DNA of 64,000 nt from Mycolicibacterium peregrinum (GTDB lineage Bacteria; Actinomycetota; Actinomycetes; Mycobacteriales; Mycobacteriaceae), in assembly GCF_002102345.1 (NCBI RefSeq), contig NZ_LQPP01000027.1, forward strand, positions 124,001 to 188,000, given 5' to 3'. A program made the translations under genes and the position numbers. This document shows, in pieces, positions 27,726 to 39,378 of the stretch (position 1 is its first letter; each line of letters starts with the position of its first letter). Below the pieces are notes generated by a model, which saw nothing but the letters and a program-made list of their open reading frames with translations, did no database searches and was not told where the DNA came from.

Positions 27726-28532
27726 CTAGCCGCCGCCGAGCTTCTTGTAGACAGCGCCCACGATCGGGGTGACGATGGCCCGCGGTGCGTATCCGCTGGC
27801 CATCGACATGGCCTTGGAGGTCACCCCGGGCACCACCCGCATCTTGTTCTTCTCCAGGCCGTCCAGCGACAGCTTGGCGGTGTATTCGGTTGAGATCCAC
27901 AGGAAGTCGGGGATCAGCCGCTCGACCAGAGACTGCTCGGACTCGTCGGGCAGGTCGGTACGTACCGGGCCCGGCGCCAGCACCGTGACGTGTACGCCCG
28001 CGCCCTTGAGCTCACCGCGCAGTGACTCGCTGAAGGTATTGGCGAACGCCTTGGTCGCCGCGTAGGTGGCGTTGTTGGGGATCGGTGAATTACCCGCGGC
28101 CGAGCCCGAGGTCAGGATGCCGCCGGAGCCGCGCTTGACCATTCCGGGTAGCACCGCCAGCACCAGATCGTGGACACCGAGCACGTTCAGCTGCACCTGT
28201 GCCTTCTCGCCGGCCGGGTCGAGGTCGTTGACCGGGCCGAAGGTCGCGGTGCCCGCGTTGGCGCACAGGATCGAGATCTCGCGCTGGGCGAGTTCGTCGC
28301 ACAGGACGCCTCGGGCCGCGGGGTCGGCGAGATCGACGGCGCGCACCTCGACGGTCACCCCGTAACGCTCGGTGAGGCGCTGAGCGAGTGACGTCAGTAC
28401 GTCCTCGCGTCGGGCGGTGATGATCAGGTGGTGGCCGCGGGCAGCGAGTTCGGTGGCCAACGCTTCGCCGATGTTCTGCGAGGCGCCGGTGACGACGGCA
28501 CGGGCATCCGGACTGGGTGCGGGTACTGGCAT
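27726..28532 (-). CDS. cmrA: Mycolate reductase CmrA (SDR)
   Basis: A 268-residue SDR, the same length as M. tuberculosis Rv2509 and flanked by the same neighbours. CmrA reduces the beta-keto product of Pks13 to the mature mycolate in mycolic acid biosynthesis. The cofactor motif is GASQNIG (residues 16-22, an uncommon variant of GASSGIG), followed by ITARRED, ILCANAGTATFG, and the catalytic Tyr157 with Lys161 (YAATK). The C-terminal basic segment (KKLGGG) ends the protein. ATG 28532 is chosen since it gives the conserved length; the long in-frame extension upstream is antisense to the MFS gene. Confidence 0.9.
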   Translation of the reverse strand: MPVPAPSPDARAVVTGASQNIGEALATELAARGHHLIITARREDVLTSLAQRLTERYGVTVEVRAVDLADPAARGVLCDELAQREISILCANAGTATFGPVNDLDPAGEKAQVQLNVLGVHDLVLAVLPGMVKRGSGGILTSGSAAGNSPIPNNATYAATKAFANTFSESLRGELKGAGVHVTVLAPGPVRTDLPDESEQSLVERLIPDFLWISTEYTAKLSLDGLEKNKMRVVPGVTSKAMSMASGYAPRAIVTPIVGAVYKKLGGG

Positions 28533-28575
28533 GCGGCCAATCCTAGAAGGCGCCCGAACCCATAGGGTGTCGGTC

Positions 28576-29883
28576 ATGACTAACCCCGGGCGGGCGAGAG
28601 TCCTCGCGTGGGCATTGTGGGACTGCGGTGCGACGGGCCTCAACGCCATCGTCGTCACATTCGTCTTCTCGGTGTACCTCACAGGCAGCGTCGGCGCGGA
28701 CCTCCCCGGGGACACCACGCCGGCCAGTTGGCTGGGCCGGGCCATGACGGTCGCCGGTCTCGCGGTGGCTCTGTTGGCGCCCGTCACCGGCATCTGGGTC
28801 GACGCGCCGCAGCGGCGGCGTCGGGTGCTGGCCGTGATGACGGGTGCGGCCGTGCTGCTGACGTCGGCGATGAGCCTGATTCGGGACGACCACCGCTTCC
28901 TGATGCCGGGGCTCGTGCTGTTGGCCTGTACCGCGGCCTGCAACGAGCTCGCCACGGTGCCCTACAACGCCATGCTGCGGCAGTTGTCCACCCCGGAGAC
29001 ATCCGGGCGGATCTCCGGGCTCGGCCTGGCCCTGGGCTATGCGGGCAGCGTGGTGCTGCTGCTGCTGGCTTACGTCGGATTCATCGCCGGGGACGGCGAT
29101 ACCCGTGGGCTGCTGGGCATTCCGATCCATGACGGGCAGAACGTGCGGGCGGTGATGCTGCTCACCGCGGTCTGGTTCCTGCTGTTCGCGCTGCCGATCT
29201 TCGTGATGGTGCCGCGCGTGACCGATGCGGGCCCGGTGGACCGGGTCGGCTTCTTCGGTGCCTACCGCAAGTTGTGGTTCGAGATCCGCAGCGAGTGGCG
29301 ACGCGATCACAATGTCGTCTACTACCTGGTGGCGAGTGCGGTGTTCCGCGACGGGCTGGCCGGGGTCTTCGCTTTCGGCGCCGTGCTCGGCGTCAACGTC
29401 TACGGCATCTCTCAGGCCGATGTCTTGCTGTTCGGCATCAGTGCCTGCGTGATCGCGGCCGTTGGCGCGGTCGTGGGTGGCATGCTCGACGACCGGATGG
29501 GTTCGAAACCGGTCATCGTCGGATCGCTGGTCTGCCTGATCGTGGTGGGGTTGTCCTTGCTGGTTCTGTCGGGGCCGGTGGCCTTCTGGGTGTGCGGCCT
29601 GCTGCTGTGCCTGTTCATCGGGCCGACGCTGTCGGCAGCGCGCAACTTGATGCTGCGGATCACCGCGGACGGCAAGGAGGGCGTCGCGTTCGGGCTCTAC
29701 ACGACCGTCGGGCGTGCGGCGTCGTTCCTGGCGCCGTGGCTGTTCTTCGTGTTCATCGACTTCTTCGGCGCCGACCGCGCCGGGATGGGCGGGATCGTGC
29801 TCGTGCTGGTGCTCGGATTGGCCGGGATGCTGGCCGTGCGGGTGCCCGCCCGGCATCCGGGTGCCGCCGTCACAACGAGCTGA
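28576..29883 (+). CDS. MFS-type membrane protein (Rv2508c-like)
   Basis: A 435-residue polytopic membrane protein of about 12 helices, starting at ATG 28576. It shows MFS/UMF1 (Atg22-like) features: GIWVDAPQRRRRV after the early helices, VPYNAMLRQLSTPE, and the second-half motif GGMLDDRMGSKPVI. A charged cytoplasmic loop (RKLWFEIRSEWRRDHN) divides the halves. It is divergent from cmrA, as in M. tuberculosis. The transported substrate is unknown; UMF1 relatives include amino acid effluxers. Confidence 0.85.
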   Translation: MTNPGRARVLAWALWDCGATGLNAIVVTFVFSVYLTGSVGADLPGDTTPASWLGRAMTVAGLAVALLAPVTGIWVDAPQRRRRVLAVMTGAAVLLTSAMSLIRDDHRFLMPGLVLLACTAACNELATVPYNAMLRQLSTPETSGRISGLGLALGYAGSVVLLLLAYVGFIAGDGDTRGLLGIPIHDGQNVRAVMLLTAVWFLLFALPIFVMVPRVTDAGPVDRVGFFGAYRKLWFEIRSEWRRDHNVVYYLVASAVFRDGLAGVFAFGAVLGVNVYGISQADVLLFGISACVIAAVGAVVGGMLDDRMGSKPVIVGSLVCLIVVGLSLLVLSGPVAFWVCGLLLCLFIGPTLSAARNLMLRITADGKEGVAFGLYTTVGRAASFLAPWLFFVFIDFFGADRAGMGGIVLVLVLGLAGMLAVRVPARHPGAAVTTS

Positions 29884-29903
29884 CGGCGGCGTGCGTCGTC
29901 AGC

Positions 29904-30674
29904 TCAGGCGGTACCGACGCAGATGGTGATTCCCGAGCCGGTCCGATGTTGCGTCTGTACGCCGTTGACGGTCACGGTGCACGCCACCTCGGGGCCGAAA
30001 TTCACGACGCTCACGCTGGCGGTCTCGGTTGCCGGTTGAGCCAGTTCGACCTGCTTGCTCCAGGGCAGCATGACGTTGAACTCGGTTTGCAGCACGTTGC
30101 CGGTGTCCAGGTAGGTGATGTTGATGGCCCGGCCCTCGCCGGCGACCTCATAGGTGACGGTCTCGGTGGGCCCTGGTGTGGTCTCGGTGGGCGGGGCCGT
30201 GGTGGGCGCCGGGACCGGGCGGGGCGCCCGCGAGGTCGTGGTGGGTGTCTTCGGTGACGTGCTGAAGCTGGGCTGCGGGGTGATCGGTTGCGGTGCGACC
30301 ACCGTCTCCTGGCTGGAGCCGTTGGCGATCACCAGCGCGACGACCAGACCCAGCGCGACCAGGACTGCCACGGCGGCAAGGATCCACAGCCAGAGCCGGG
30401 GCTCGTGGCCGCCTGGTTCCGGCGGGGTGCCCGGCGGCGGAGTGGGTGCGCCCGGCGGCTGGCCGGTTGCGCCGGCATCGTGCCCGTAGGGAGAGTAGGG
30501 CGGTAGCTGCTGGGTGGGATTCGGGCCCGCCTGCGGCGCCGGCCCGGGCACAGCCGGGTACGCGCCCTGATACGGCGGCTGGTTCGAGTACGCCGGATCT
30601 GGATAGTCCACGGGGTAGCCGCTACCGAAAGATTGGGTCGGCTCGGACCCGTCGCGGCGTGGTGATTCGGTCAT
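29904..30674 (-). CDS. Proline-rich membrane protein with MmpS-like domain (Rv2507-type)
   Basis: A 256-residue protein starting at ATG 30674. The N-terminal half is Pro/Gly/Tyr-rich and disordered, a single membrane span follows (LWLWILAAVAVLVALGLVV), then a Thr/Pro-rich linker and a C-terminal extracytoplasmic beta domain like the MmpS accessory proteins (VTYEVAGEGRAINITYLDT, two Cys). It would act as an envelope-associated accessory factor. Position relative to the MFS gene matches Rv2507. No MmpL partner is nearby, so the MmpS likeness may be of fold only. Confidence 0.8.
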   Translation of the reverse strand: MTESPRRDGSEPTQSFGSGYPVDYPDPAYSNQPPYQGAYPAVPGPAPQAGPNPTQQLPPYSPYGHDAGATGQPPGAPTPPPGTPPEPGGHEPRLWLWILAAVAVLVALGLVVALVIANGSSQETVVAPQPITPQPSFSTSPKTPTTTSRAPRPVPAPTTAPPTETTPGPTETVTYEVAGEGRAINITYLDTGNVLQTEFNVMLPWSKQVELAQPATETASVSVVNFGPEVACTVTVNGVQTQHRTGSGITICVGTA

Positions 30675-30796
30675 GCCCACCTCATGGCTGCGAGGGTACC
30701 TGTGCGGATGCTCAGTCCGCTGCGGCCGAGGTCCCAGGGATCGAGTGGTGATGAGAGATGCTGGACTGGACTGCGCAAGTGACAGGAGGACGCGAG

Positions 30797-32656
30797 GTGG
30801 CCGCAGATCGGCATGTGCGGGTGAACTACGGCGCGTCGTTGTCACCCGACGCGACGGCATTTGCCCACTTGGTCGACGATGGCGGCTATCCGCGGGCGGT
30901 GCAGCGGTTCCTGCGCGGATGGCGGGCCAGTTCCTCGCGCGACGTCGAACTGCCCGTGGTCGGGCCCGTGACGAAGGTCATCCATTCCGCCGACGGCCAC
31001 TGGCTGGCGTGCCAGGTGGCACCCGAAGGTGGGACCCGCAGCCAGATCTGGGTGGTGACGACCGACCCCGACGACCGTGACGCGCGCCGGATCGACTACT
31101 GGCCGCCGGACGCCGAGGGCACCGCCGAACTGATCAGTTGGGACGGCACCCAGGTCGCGGCGATCCTCACCGGAGAGGACGGTGTCGGCAGCTCGTGTCT
31201 GATCGATCCGGCCACCGGAGGCACCCTCATACTCGACCGACGGTCGGGCGGCCGGCTGGTCGACGCGTGGGCGGGCGCCTCGCTGGTGCGGGTCGGGCCG
31301 CGCGGGTACCAGGAGCTCATCATGCTGTGGGGGTTGACCGAGATCGCGCTGCTGCCATCGGATCCCGGCTCGGTCACCGATTTCGGTGTGATCCTCGACG
31401 ATCACACCCCGCGACGGCTCCGCAGCGGCGTCGAAGGTGAGACCACCCTGTACTACCCGGCCAGCACCTATGAGCCGGGCAGCACCGAAGGTTTTGTGCG
31501 GGCCCTGATCCGCAGTGACAACGGCGCCGCGCACGCCCGTCTGCTGGAGGTGACGGTGACCGCCGAGGGCGTGACGTACCACGTCGTCGCCGAACGGGCC
31601 GGCTATGAGCTCGACGAGTTCGTGGTCAGTGACGATCTGTCCACCGTCGCGTTGTTGTGGAACATCGACGGCCGCAGCGAGTTGCAGGTCCTGGAGTATG
31701 CCGACGAATCGTTGTCGGCACCGATTCCCATGCCAGGTCCGGTCGCCGGTGAGCTCAGCATCAGCGCGGGCGGGTCCATGGTGGCGGTGACCGTGCAGGG
31801 ACCGTCGTTGCCGCGCACCGTCGAACTCGTCGATCCGCGCTCGCTGGAATGGGAGCGGATCGACCGGGAACCCAGCAGCGGGCCTCTGACCGCGGCGCCG
31901 ACGCTGGAGCGGATCACCGCACGCGACGGGTTGGAACTCACCGGGTGGTTGTACCGGCCGCAGGGGGAGACGGTGGGTGCGGTGATGTTCCTGCACGGTG
32001 GCCCCGAGGGACAGGCGCGGCCCGAATACAACGAGATCTTCCCGGCGCTGCTGGAGGCGGGTTTTGCGGTGCTGGCGCCGAACGTGCGCGGCTCGGGCGG
32101 GTTCGGCCGGGTTTTCGTGCACGCCGATGACAAGGAGTTGCGGTTCGCCGCGATCGACGATGTCGCCGACTGTGCGAAGTATCTGGTGGACCAGGGTGTT
32201 GCGCCGGCCGATCGGCTGGCCTGTACCGGGTGGTCGTATGGCGGCTATCTGACCCAGGCGGCGCTGGCTTTCCACCCGGAACTGTTCGTCGCGGGTATCA
32301 GCATCTGCGGGATGAGCGACCTGAACAGCTTCTACCACACCACCGAGCAGTGGATCGCCGCGGCGTCCTACCCCGAATACGGCCATCCGGTGGCGGATCG
32401 TGACCTCCTGGAACGGCTTTCGCCGCTGCCGAGGGCGGATACCGTGATCGCCCCGCTGCTGCTGGTGCACGGCGGCAACGACACCAACGTGCTGCCCGAC
32501 GAATCCCGTCAGATGTACGACGCGTTGGTGGCACTCGGGCGCACCGCCGAACTGCTGATCTTCGACGACGACGGCCACGAGATCGTCAAACGGGAGAACC
32601 GCGCCGTGCTGGTCGATGCGGCGACCCGTTGGCTCTCCAAGGCGTTCGGTGTCTAG
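30797..32656 (+). CDS. S9-family serine peptidase (prolyl oligopeptidase type)
   Basis: A 619-residue cytosolic peptidase. Residues up to about 370 are beta-propeller-like. The alpha/beta-hydrolase domain follows, with the oxyanion loop FLHGGPEGQ, the nucleophile elbow GWSYGGYLT (Ser480), GGNDTNV (Asp562) and DDGHEIV (His594) forming the triad. GTG 30797 is preferred because AGGAGGA lies at 30784-30790; an in-frame ATG at 30758 adds 13 residues without a good site. It is expected to cleave short oligopeptides, or act as an acylaminoacyl peptidase. It ends overlapping the convergent TetR gene by four bases. Confidence 0.85.
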   Translation: MAADRHVRVNYGASLSPDATAFAHLVDDGGYPRAVQRFLRGWRASSSRDVELPVVGPVTKVIHSADGHWLACQVAPEGGTRSQIWVVTTDPDDRDARRIDYWPPDAEGTAELISWDGTQVAAILTGEDGVGSSCLIDPATGGTLILDRRSGGRLVDAWAGASLVRVGPRGYQELIMLWGLTEIALLPSDPGSVTDFGVILDDHTPRRLRSGVEGETTLYYPASTYEPGSTEGFVRALIRSDNGAAHARLLEVTVTAEGVTYHVVAERAGYELDEFVVSDDLSTVALLWNIDGRSELQVLEYADESLSAPIPMPGPVAGELSISAGGSMVAVTVQGPSLPRTVELVDPRSLEWERIDREPSSGPLTAAPTLERITARDGLELTGWLYRPQGETVGAVMFLHGGPEGQARPEYNEIFPALLEAGFAVLAPNVRGSGGFGRVFVHADDKELRFAAIDDVADCAKYLVDQGVAPADRLACTGWSYGGYLTQAALAFHPELFVAGISICGMSDLNSFYHTTEQWIAAASYPEYGHPVADRDLLERLSPLPRADTVIAPLLLVHGGNDTNVLPDESRQMYDALVALGRTAELLIFDDDGHEIVKRENRAVLVDAATRWLSKAFGV

Positions 32657-33246
32657 TCGGCGGTGAGCGCGGCCAGTGTCATCCGGCGCAGTACCGCGCG
32701 GGAATGTGTCTTGGGGACAGCGGGTCTCACGCTGTAGGGGGTGGAGTTCAGCAGGCCGAACGCGGCGTGTGCCATCACGCGGGCATCTTCCTCGGCCAGC
32801 TCCGGGTTGACCTGCGTCAGGACCGCCACCCAGATCTCGACATATTGTCGCTGGGACCGCCGCACCTGTCGCTTGGCGGCGTCGGGCAGATGGGCCAGGT
32901 CGCGGTCCTGGATGCGGATCAGGTCGGGCTCGCCGAAGACGAAGTCGAGATGAAAGTCCACGAGTCCGTTCAGGGTGTCGGCCGGCGGGGCGCTGCGGGC
33001 GGTGACCTCCTGCGCTCCGGCGAGCAGGCGGGTACTGATCCCCACCAGCAGTTCGACCAGCAGGGCCTCTTTGTTGGGGAAGTGCCGATAGATCGCCGGC
33101 CCGGAGATGCCGACCGCAGAGCAGATGTCCTCCAGTCTTACCGCGAGGTAACCGCGTTCGGCCACAAGCCGTTCGGCGGCAGCGATCAGTTGGCTGCGGC
33201 GGTCGGACTTCGCCTTGCTGCGACGGGTGACGGCGCTGTCGGACAT
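32653..33246 (-). CDS. TetR-family regulator of the leucine-degradation operon
   Basis: A 197-residue TetR protein. The N-terminal DNA-binding domain reads LIAAAERLVAERGY, then LEDICSAVGISGPAIYRHFPNKE (helix-turn-helix with the usual YRHF). The remainder is the ligand-binding helical domain. ATG 33246 has GGAGGC upstream. It is divergent from accD1 across a 16-bp inverted repeat. It matches the position of Rv2506, which also lies beside the accA1/accD1 genes. The ligand is probably an acyl-CoA of the leucine pathway; this is an inference. Confidence 0.88.
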   Translation of the reverse strand: MSDSAVTRRSKAKSDRRSQLIAAAERLVAERGYLAVRLEDICSAVGISGPAIYRHFPNKEALLVELLVGISTRLLAGAQEVTARSAPPADTLNGLVDFHLDFVFGEPDLIRIQDRDLAHLPDAAKRQVRRSQRQYVEIWVAVLTQVNPELAEEDARVMAHAAFGLLNSTPYSVRPAVPKTHSRAVLRRMTLAALTAD

Positions 33247-33271
33247 GGCGCCTCCGGGGGTAGACAACTCA

Positions 33272-34869
<1,598 letters not shown>

Positions 34870-34870
<1 letters not shown>

Positions 34871-36882
34871 TGATGAGCCTCTCCCTGTTCGACACAGTCC
34901 TCGTCGCCAACCGTGGCGAGATCGCGGTGCGGGTCATCCGCACCCTGCGGGCCATGGGCATCCGGTCGGTGGCGGTGTTCAGCGACGCCGACGCGGGCGC
35001 CCGTCATGTGGCAGAGGCCGATGTGGCCGTCCGCATCGGACCGGCCGCGGCCCGGCAGAGCTACCTCGACATCGACGCGGTGGTTTCGGCTGCGCAGCGG
35101 ACCGGTGCGCAGGCAGTGCACCCCGGCTACGGATTCCTTTCCGAGAACGCCGAGTTCGCCGCCGCACTCCAGGCCGCGGGCATCGTGTTCATCGGCCCGC
35201 CCGCTTCGGCGATCGCCACCATGGGGGACAAGATCGCGGCCAAGGCCGCGGTGTCCGCGTTCGGCGTCCCCGTCGTACCCGGCATCTCGCGTCCGGGCCT
35301 GACCGATGACGAGCTGATCGCGGGAGCGCCCGAGGTCGGGTTCCCCGTTCTGGTGAAACCGTCGGCAGGTGGCGGTGGCAAGGGCATGCGTGTGGTCGAG
35401 GAGGCTGCCGATCTGCCTGCCGCGCTGATCAGCGCCCGTCGCGAGGCCGCCGCCGCTTTCGGTGACGACACCCTGTTCCTGGAACGATTCGTGTTGCGGC
35501 CTCGCCATATCGAGGTGCAGGTGCTCGCCGACGGCCACGGCAACGTGATCCACCTGGGTGAGCGCGAATGCAGCCTGCAGCGCCGCCACCAGAAGGTCAT
35601 CGAGGAAGCACCGTCACCCCTGTTGGATCCGGCTACCCGGGCACGCATCGGGGCCGCCGCCTGCGACACCGCGCGTAGCGTCGACTACACGGGCGCCGGC
35701 ACGGTGGAGTTCATCGTGTCCGCGGATGCGCCCGATGAGTTCTTCTTCATGGAGATGAACACCCGGCTTCAGGTGGAACATCCGGTCACCGAAATGGTGA
35801 CCGGTGCTGACCTGGTGGAGCAGCAGGTGCGCATTGCCGCAGGGGAGAAGCTCGTGCTCGGCCAGGACGACGTCGTCATGACCGGACACGCCATCGAGGC
35901 CCGGGTGTACGCCGAGGATCCGGCCAACGGGTTCCTTCCCACCGGAGGTCCGGTACTGGGATTGCGCGAGCCGACCGGGTCCGGTGTGCGGGTGGATTCC
36001 GGTCTGGCCGCGGGCACCGTCGTCGGCAGTGACTACGACCCGATGCTCTCGAAGGTCATCGCCTACGGCGCCGACCGGGCCGCGGCGCTGCACAAGCTGG
36101 ACCGGGCGCTGGCCGATACCGCGGTCTTGGGCCTGACCACCAACACAGAGTTCCTGCGCTTCCTGCTGGCCGATCCCGATGTGACTGCCGGCCGACTGGA
36201 CACCGGCCTGTTGGACCGTCGGGCACCGGATTTCGCGCCTCAGGCCCTCGGCGACGCCGAGTTGATCGCCGCGGCGGCCTACCAGTGGATCAGCAACTGG
36301 ACGGAGGCCGGCGACGATCTGTGGGCACGGCCGACCGGCTGGCGGGTGGGCGAGCGTGCCCCTGCGGCGTTCCGGCTGCGGGCCGGCGAACGTACCGACC
36401 ACGTGTACCTCACCGGTACTCCCGATCAGGCCACGGCCACCGTCGAGCACGGTGAAACCCACACCGTCAGCGCGGCATTCGTCGGAGATCAGTTCACCCT
36501 CACCCTCGACGGGATGCGGGCCGAGTACCTGGTCGCCACGCAACTGAGCGGGGGTGTCGGACAATTGTGGCTCTCCGGCGCCGGACGCAGTTACCTCGTC
36601 GAGGAGGTCCGCGAGGCGCCGGTGCGACCCGACGACGAGCACAGCGGCAACGCCGAACTCGTCAGTCCCATGCCGGGATCGGTTGTCGCCGTGGGCGTTG
36701 CGAGCGGTACCGAGGTGACCGCCGGAACCATGGTCGTCACCGTGGAGGCGATGAAGATGGAACATTCCCTGACGGCACCCACCGACGGTGTGGCCGAGCT
36801 ACTTGTCGCCGTCGGCGACCAGGTCAAGGTGGGCCAGCCGCTGGCCCGGATTACCGCTGCAACACAGGAGAACGAGCAATGA
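34870..36882 (+). CDS. accA1: 3-methylcrotonyl-CoA carboxylase, biotin-carboxylase/BCCP subunit AccA1
   Basis: A 670-residue fusion of biotin carboxylase and biotin carrier protein. It begins [19 protein letters not shown], has an ATP-grasp glycine loop ([15 protein letters not shown]), catalytic [16 protein letters not shown] and [15 protein letters not shown] motifs, a linker domain, and a C-terminal biotinyl domain with EAMKMEH (biotinylated Lys629). It overlaps accD1 (TGATG) and fadE19 (ATGA), so all are co-translated. M. tuberculosis AccA1-AccD1 is known to be a methylcrotonyl-CoA carboxylase; the context here fits. Confidence 0.93.
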
Positions 36883-38042
36883 CGGACTTTCTGTCCACCG
36901 GCACCTTGCCGGACCATTACGCGGAACTGGCCAAGACCGTCCGTGACTTCGCCCAGAGCGTCGTCGCCCCGGTGGCCGCGAAACACGATGAGGAACACTC
37001 GTTCCCGTATGAGGTCGTGGCCGGCATGGCCGACATGGGTCTGTTCGGGCTGCCGTTCCCCGAGGAGTACGGCGGTATGGGCGGCGACTACTTCGCGCTG
37101 TGCCTGGCCCTGGAGGAACTCGGCAAGGTGGACCAGAGCGCGGCCATCACGCTCGAGGCCGGAGTCTCACTGGGCGCCATGCCGGTGTACCGCTTCGGCA
37201 ATGACGCGCAGAAGGAAGAGTGGCTGCCGCTGCTGGCCAGCGGTAAGGCGCTGGGTGCCTTCGGTCTGACCGAGGCCGGCGGTGGCAGCGACGCGGGTGC
37301 CACCAAGACCACGGCGAAAATGGACGACGGCCATTGGGTCATCAACGGTTCCAAGCAGTTCATCACCAACTCCGGCACCGACATCACGAAACTGGTCACA
37401 GTTACCGCGGTGACCGGCGAACGTGAGGGCGGCAAGAAGGAGATCTCGTCGATCCTGGTGCCCGTGCCGATCGAAGGGTTCACCGCCGAACCGGCCTACA
37501 ACAAGGTCGGCTGGAACGCCTCGGACACCCACCCGCTCAGCTTCGACGACGTCCGCGTGCCCGCTGAGAACCTGCTCGGCGAACGCGGCCGCGGCTACGC
37601 CAACTTCCTGCGCATTCTCGACGAGGGCCGCATCGCCATCGCGGCGCTGTCCGTCGGTGTCGCGCAGGGCTGTGTGGACGAGTGCGTCAAGTACGCGAAG
37701 GAACGTCAGGCCTTCGGCGCGGCCATCGGTACGTACCAGGCCATCGCCTTCAAGATCGCCCGGATGGAGGCTCGGGCTCACACCGCCCGCGCCGCCTACT
37801 ACGACGCCGCGGCGTTGATGTTGTCCGGCAAGCCGTTCAAGAAGGCGGCGTCGGTGGCCAAGCTGGTCTCCAGCGAGGCGGCGATGGACAACGCCCGCGA
37901 CGCCACCCAGATCTTCGGCGGCTACGGGTTCATGAACGAATACCCGGTCGCGCGTCACTACCGCGACAGCAAGATTCTCGAAATCGGTGAGGGGACAACC
38001 GAAGTGCAGCTGATGCTGATCGCGCGGGAGGCCGGCCTATGA
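36879..38042 (+). CDS. fadE19: Isovaleryl-CoA-type acyl-CoA dehydrogenase (FadE19)
   Basis: A 387-residue FAD-dependent acyl-CoA dehydrogenase. Visible family regions are [22 protein letters not shown] (first signature region), [13 protein letters not shown], the FAD-binding [21 protein letters not shown], and [36 protein letters not shown] (split signature with the ADH glycines). Its place between accA1 and a MaoC gene means it probably converts isovaleryl-CoA to 3-methylcrotonyl-CoA, the AccA1/AccD1 substrate. The ATG overlaps the accA1 stop. Confidence 0.9.
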   Translation: MTDFLSTGTLPDHYAELAKTVRDFAQSVVAPVAAKHDEEHSFPYEVVAGMADMGLFGLPFPEEYGGMGGDYFALCLALEELGKVDQSAAITLEAGVSLGAMPVYRFGNDAQKEEWLPLLASGKALGAFGLTEAGGGSDAGATKTTAKMDDGHWVINGSKQFITNSGTDITKLVTVTAVTGEREGGKKEISSILVPVPIEGFTAEPAYNKVGWNASDTHPLSFDDVRVPAENLLGERGRGYANFLRILDEGRIAIAALSVGVAQGCVDECVKYAKERQAFGAAIGTYQAIAFKIARMEARAHTARAAYYDAAALMLSGKPFKKAASVAKLVSSEAAMDNARDATQIFGGYGFMNEYPVARHYRDSKILEIGEGTTEVQLMLIAREAGL

Positions 38043-38527
38043 CCGAGGAGCGAGTGATCGAACAGCGTGGGCTCTGGTTCGAGGAGTTCGAGACCGGGGT
38101 GCGCTACCTGCACCGGCCCGGGCGCACCATCACCGAGGCCGACAACACACTGTTCACCGCGGTCACCATGAACACCCAGGCGCTGCACCTCGATGCGGCG
38201 TGGTCAGAGCAGCAGCCGCCGTTCAACCAGCGGCTGGTGAACTCGATGTTCACGCTGGCCACCCTGGTCGGGCTCTCGGTCTCCCAGCTCACCCAGGGCA
38301 CCACCGTCGGCAACCTCGGGTTCTCCGAAATCGCTTTCCCCAAGCCGATGTTTCATGGTGACACCCTCTACGCCGAGACCGTCGTCACCGAGAAGCGGGC
38401 ATCCAAGAGCCGTCCCGGCGAGGGCATCGTCACGTTCGTGCACACCGGACGCAACCAGCACGGCGATGTCGTGGCCACCGCTACCCGCAAGGCCTTGATG
38501 CGAATGCGCCCGGAGGGAGACTCCTGA
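38039..38527 (+). CDS. MaoC-like hydratase (Rv2499c-type)
   Basis: A 162-residue hot-dog-fold protein. It opens LWFEEFETGVRYLHRPGRTITEADN, typical of MaoC dehydratases, and has HLDAAWSEQ with the hydratase aspartate region, GNLGFSEIAFPKPMFHGDTLYAE and KRASKSRPGEGIV. It is the best candidate for hydrating 3-methylglutaconyl-CoA to HMG-CoA here, because no separate glutaconyl-CoA hydratase is in the operon; a role in mesaconyl- or itaconyl-CoA hydration is an alternative. It overlaps fadE19 by four bases. Confidence 0.88.
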   Translation: MTEERVIEQRGLWFEEFETGVRYLHRPGRTITEADNTLFTAVTMNTQALHLDAAWSEQQPPFNQRLVNSMFTLATLVGLSVSQLTQGTTVGNLGFSEIAFPKPMFHGDTLYAETVVTEKRASKSRPGEGIVTFVHTGRNQHGDVVATATRKALMRMRPEGDS

Positions 38528-39339
38528 TGTCACTTGGCAATAACGGACCGGGCTGGCTGTTCTGCCCGGCCGACCGGCCGGAGCGATTCGAAAAGGCCGC
38601 GGCGGCAGCCGATGTGGTGATCCTCGATCTCGAGGACGGATGCGCGGCCAAGGACCGGCCCGCCGCCCGGCAGGCCCTGATCGACACGCGGCTGGATCCG
38701 GCCCGCACCGTGGTGCGGGTCAATCCGACCGACACCGCCGATCACGAGCTGGACCTGAAGGCAGTCGCCGCAACCGATTACACCACCGTGATGCTGGCCA
38801 AGACCGAGCATGCCGATCAGGTGCGCGCCCTGGCCCCGCTGGATGTCGTGGTGTTGATCGAGACCCCGCTGGCCGCGCTGAACGTCGTCGAGTTGGTGCA
38901 GCCCGACAACGCCTTCGCGGTGATGTGGGGAGCCGAGGATCTGTTCGCGGTCACCGGCGGCACCGCCAACCGCTGGCCCGACGGCACCTATCGCGACGTC
39001 GCCCAGCACGTGCGGTCGCAGACCCTGCTGGCGGCCAAGGCCTACGGGAAGCTGGCGCTGGATTCGGTGTACCTCGACATCAAGGATCTCGATGGCCTGC
39101 GGGCCGAGTCCGATGACGCGGTCGCGGTCGGTTTCGACGCCAAGGTGGCGATTCACCCCACTCAGGTCGCAGTCATCCGCTCGGCCTATGCGCCGACCGA
39201 TGAGCAGATCAGCTGGGCGCGGGCAGTGCTCGACCGGGTGGCAGGAGAACGCGGCGTCTTCCAGCACGACGGTCTGATGGTCGACGCCCCGGTGCTGCGC
39301 CGGGCCGAGCGGATCGTCGCGCTGGCTCCGCAAGGCTGA
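38527..39339 (+). CDS. citE: CitE-like beta-hydroxyacyl-CoA lyase (Rv2498c-type)
   Basis: A 270-residue HpcH/HpaI-CitE family lyase. It has PADRPERFEKAAAAADVVILDLEDGCA with the metal-binding region, VVVLIETPLAALNVVELV (Glu), MWGAEDLFAVTGG with the second metal ligand Asp, and AIHPTQVAVI near the C-terminus. M. tuberculosis Rv2498c is known to act as an HMG-CoA and citramalyl-CoA lyase in leucine catabolism and itaconate breakdown. It overlaps the MaoC gene (TGATG). A degenerate copy of its 3' end is found at 40811. Confidence 0.92.
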   Translation: MSLGNNGPGWLFCPADRPERFEKAAAAADVVILDLEDGCAAKDRPAARQALIDTRLDPARTVVRVNPTDTADHELDLKAVAATDYTTVMLAKTEHADQVRALAPLDVVVLIETPLAALNVVELVQPDNAFAVMWGAEDLFAVTGGTANRWPDGTYRDVAQHVRSQTLLAAKAYGKLALDSVYLDIKDLDGLRAESDDAVAVGFDAKVAIHPTQVAVIRSAYAPTDEQISWARAVLDRVAGERGVFQHDGLMVDAPVLRRAERIVALAPQG

Positions 39340-39378
39340 TCGGGTACGCGGCCGGGCAGTCCCTCGTAGAGTCGACGC

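Noticed and set aside
30842..32578. Minus-strand frame of about 578 codons across the S9 peptidase
   Set aside because: It is antisense to a protein with an intact catalytic triad and has no family features.
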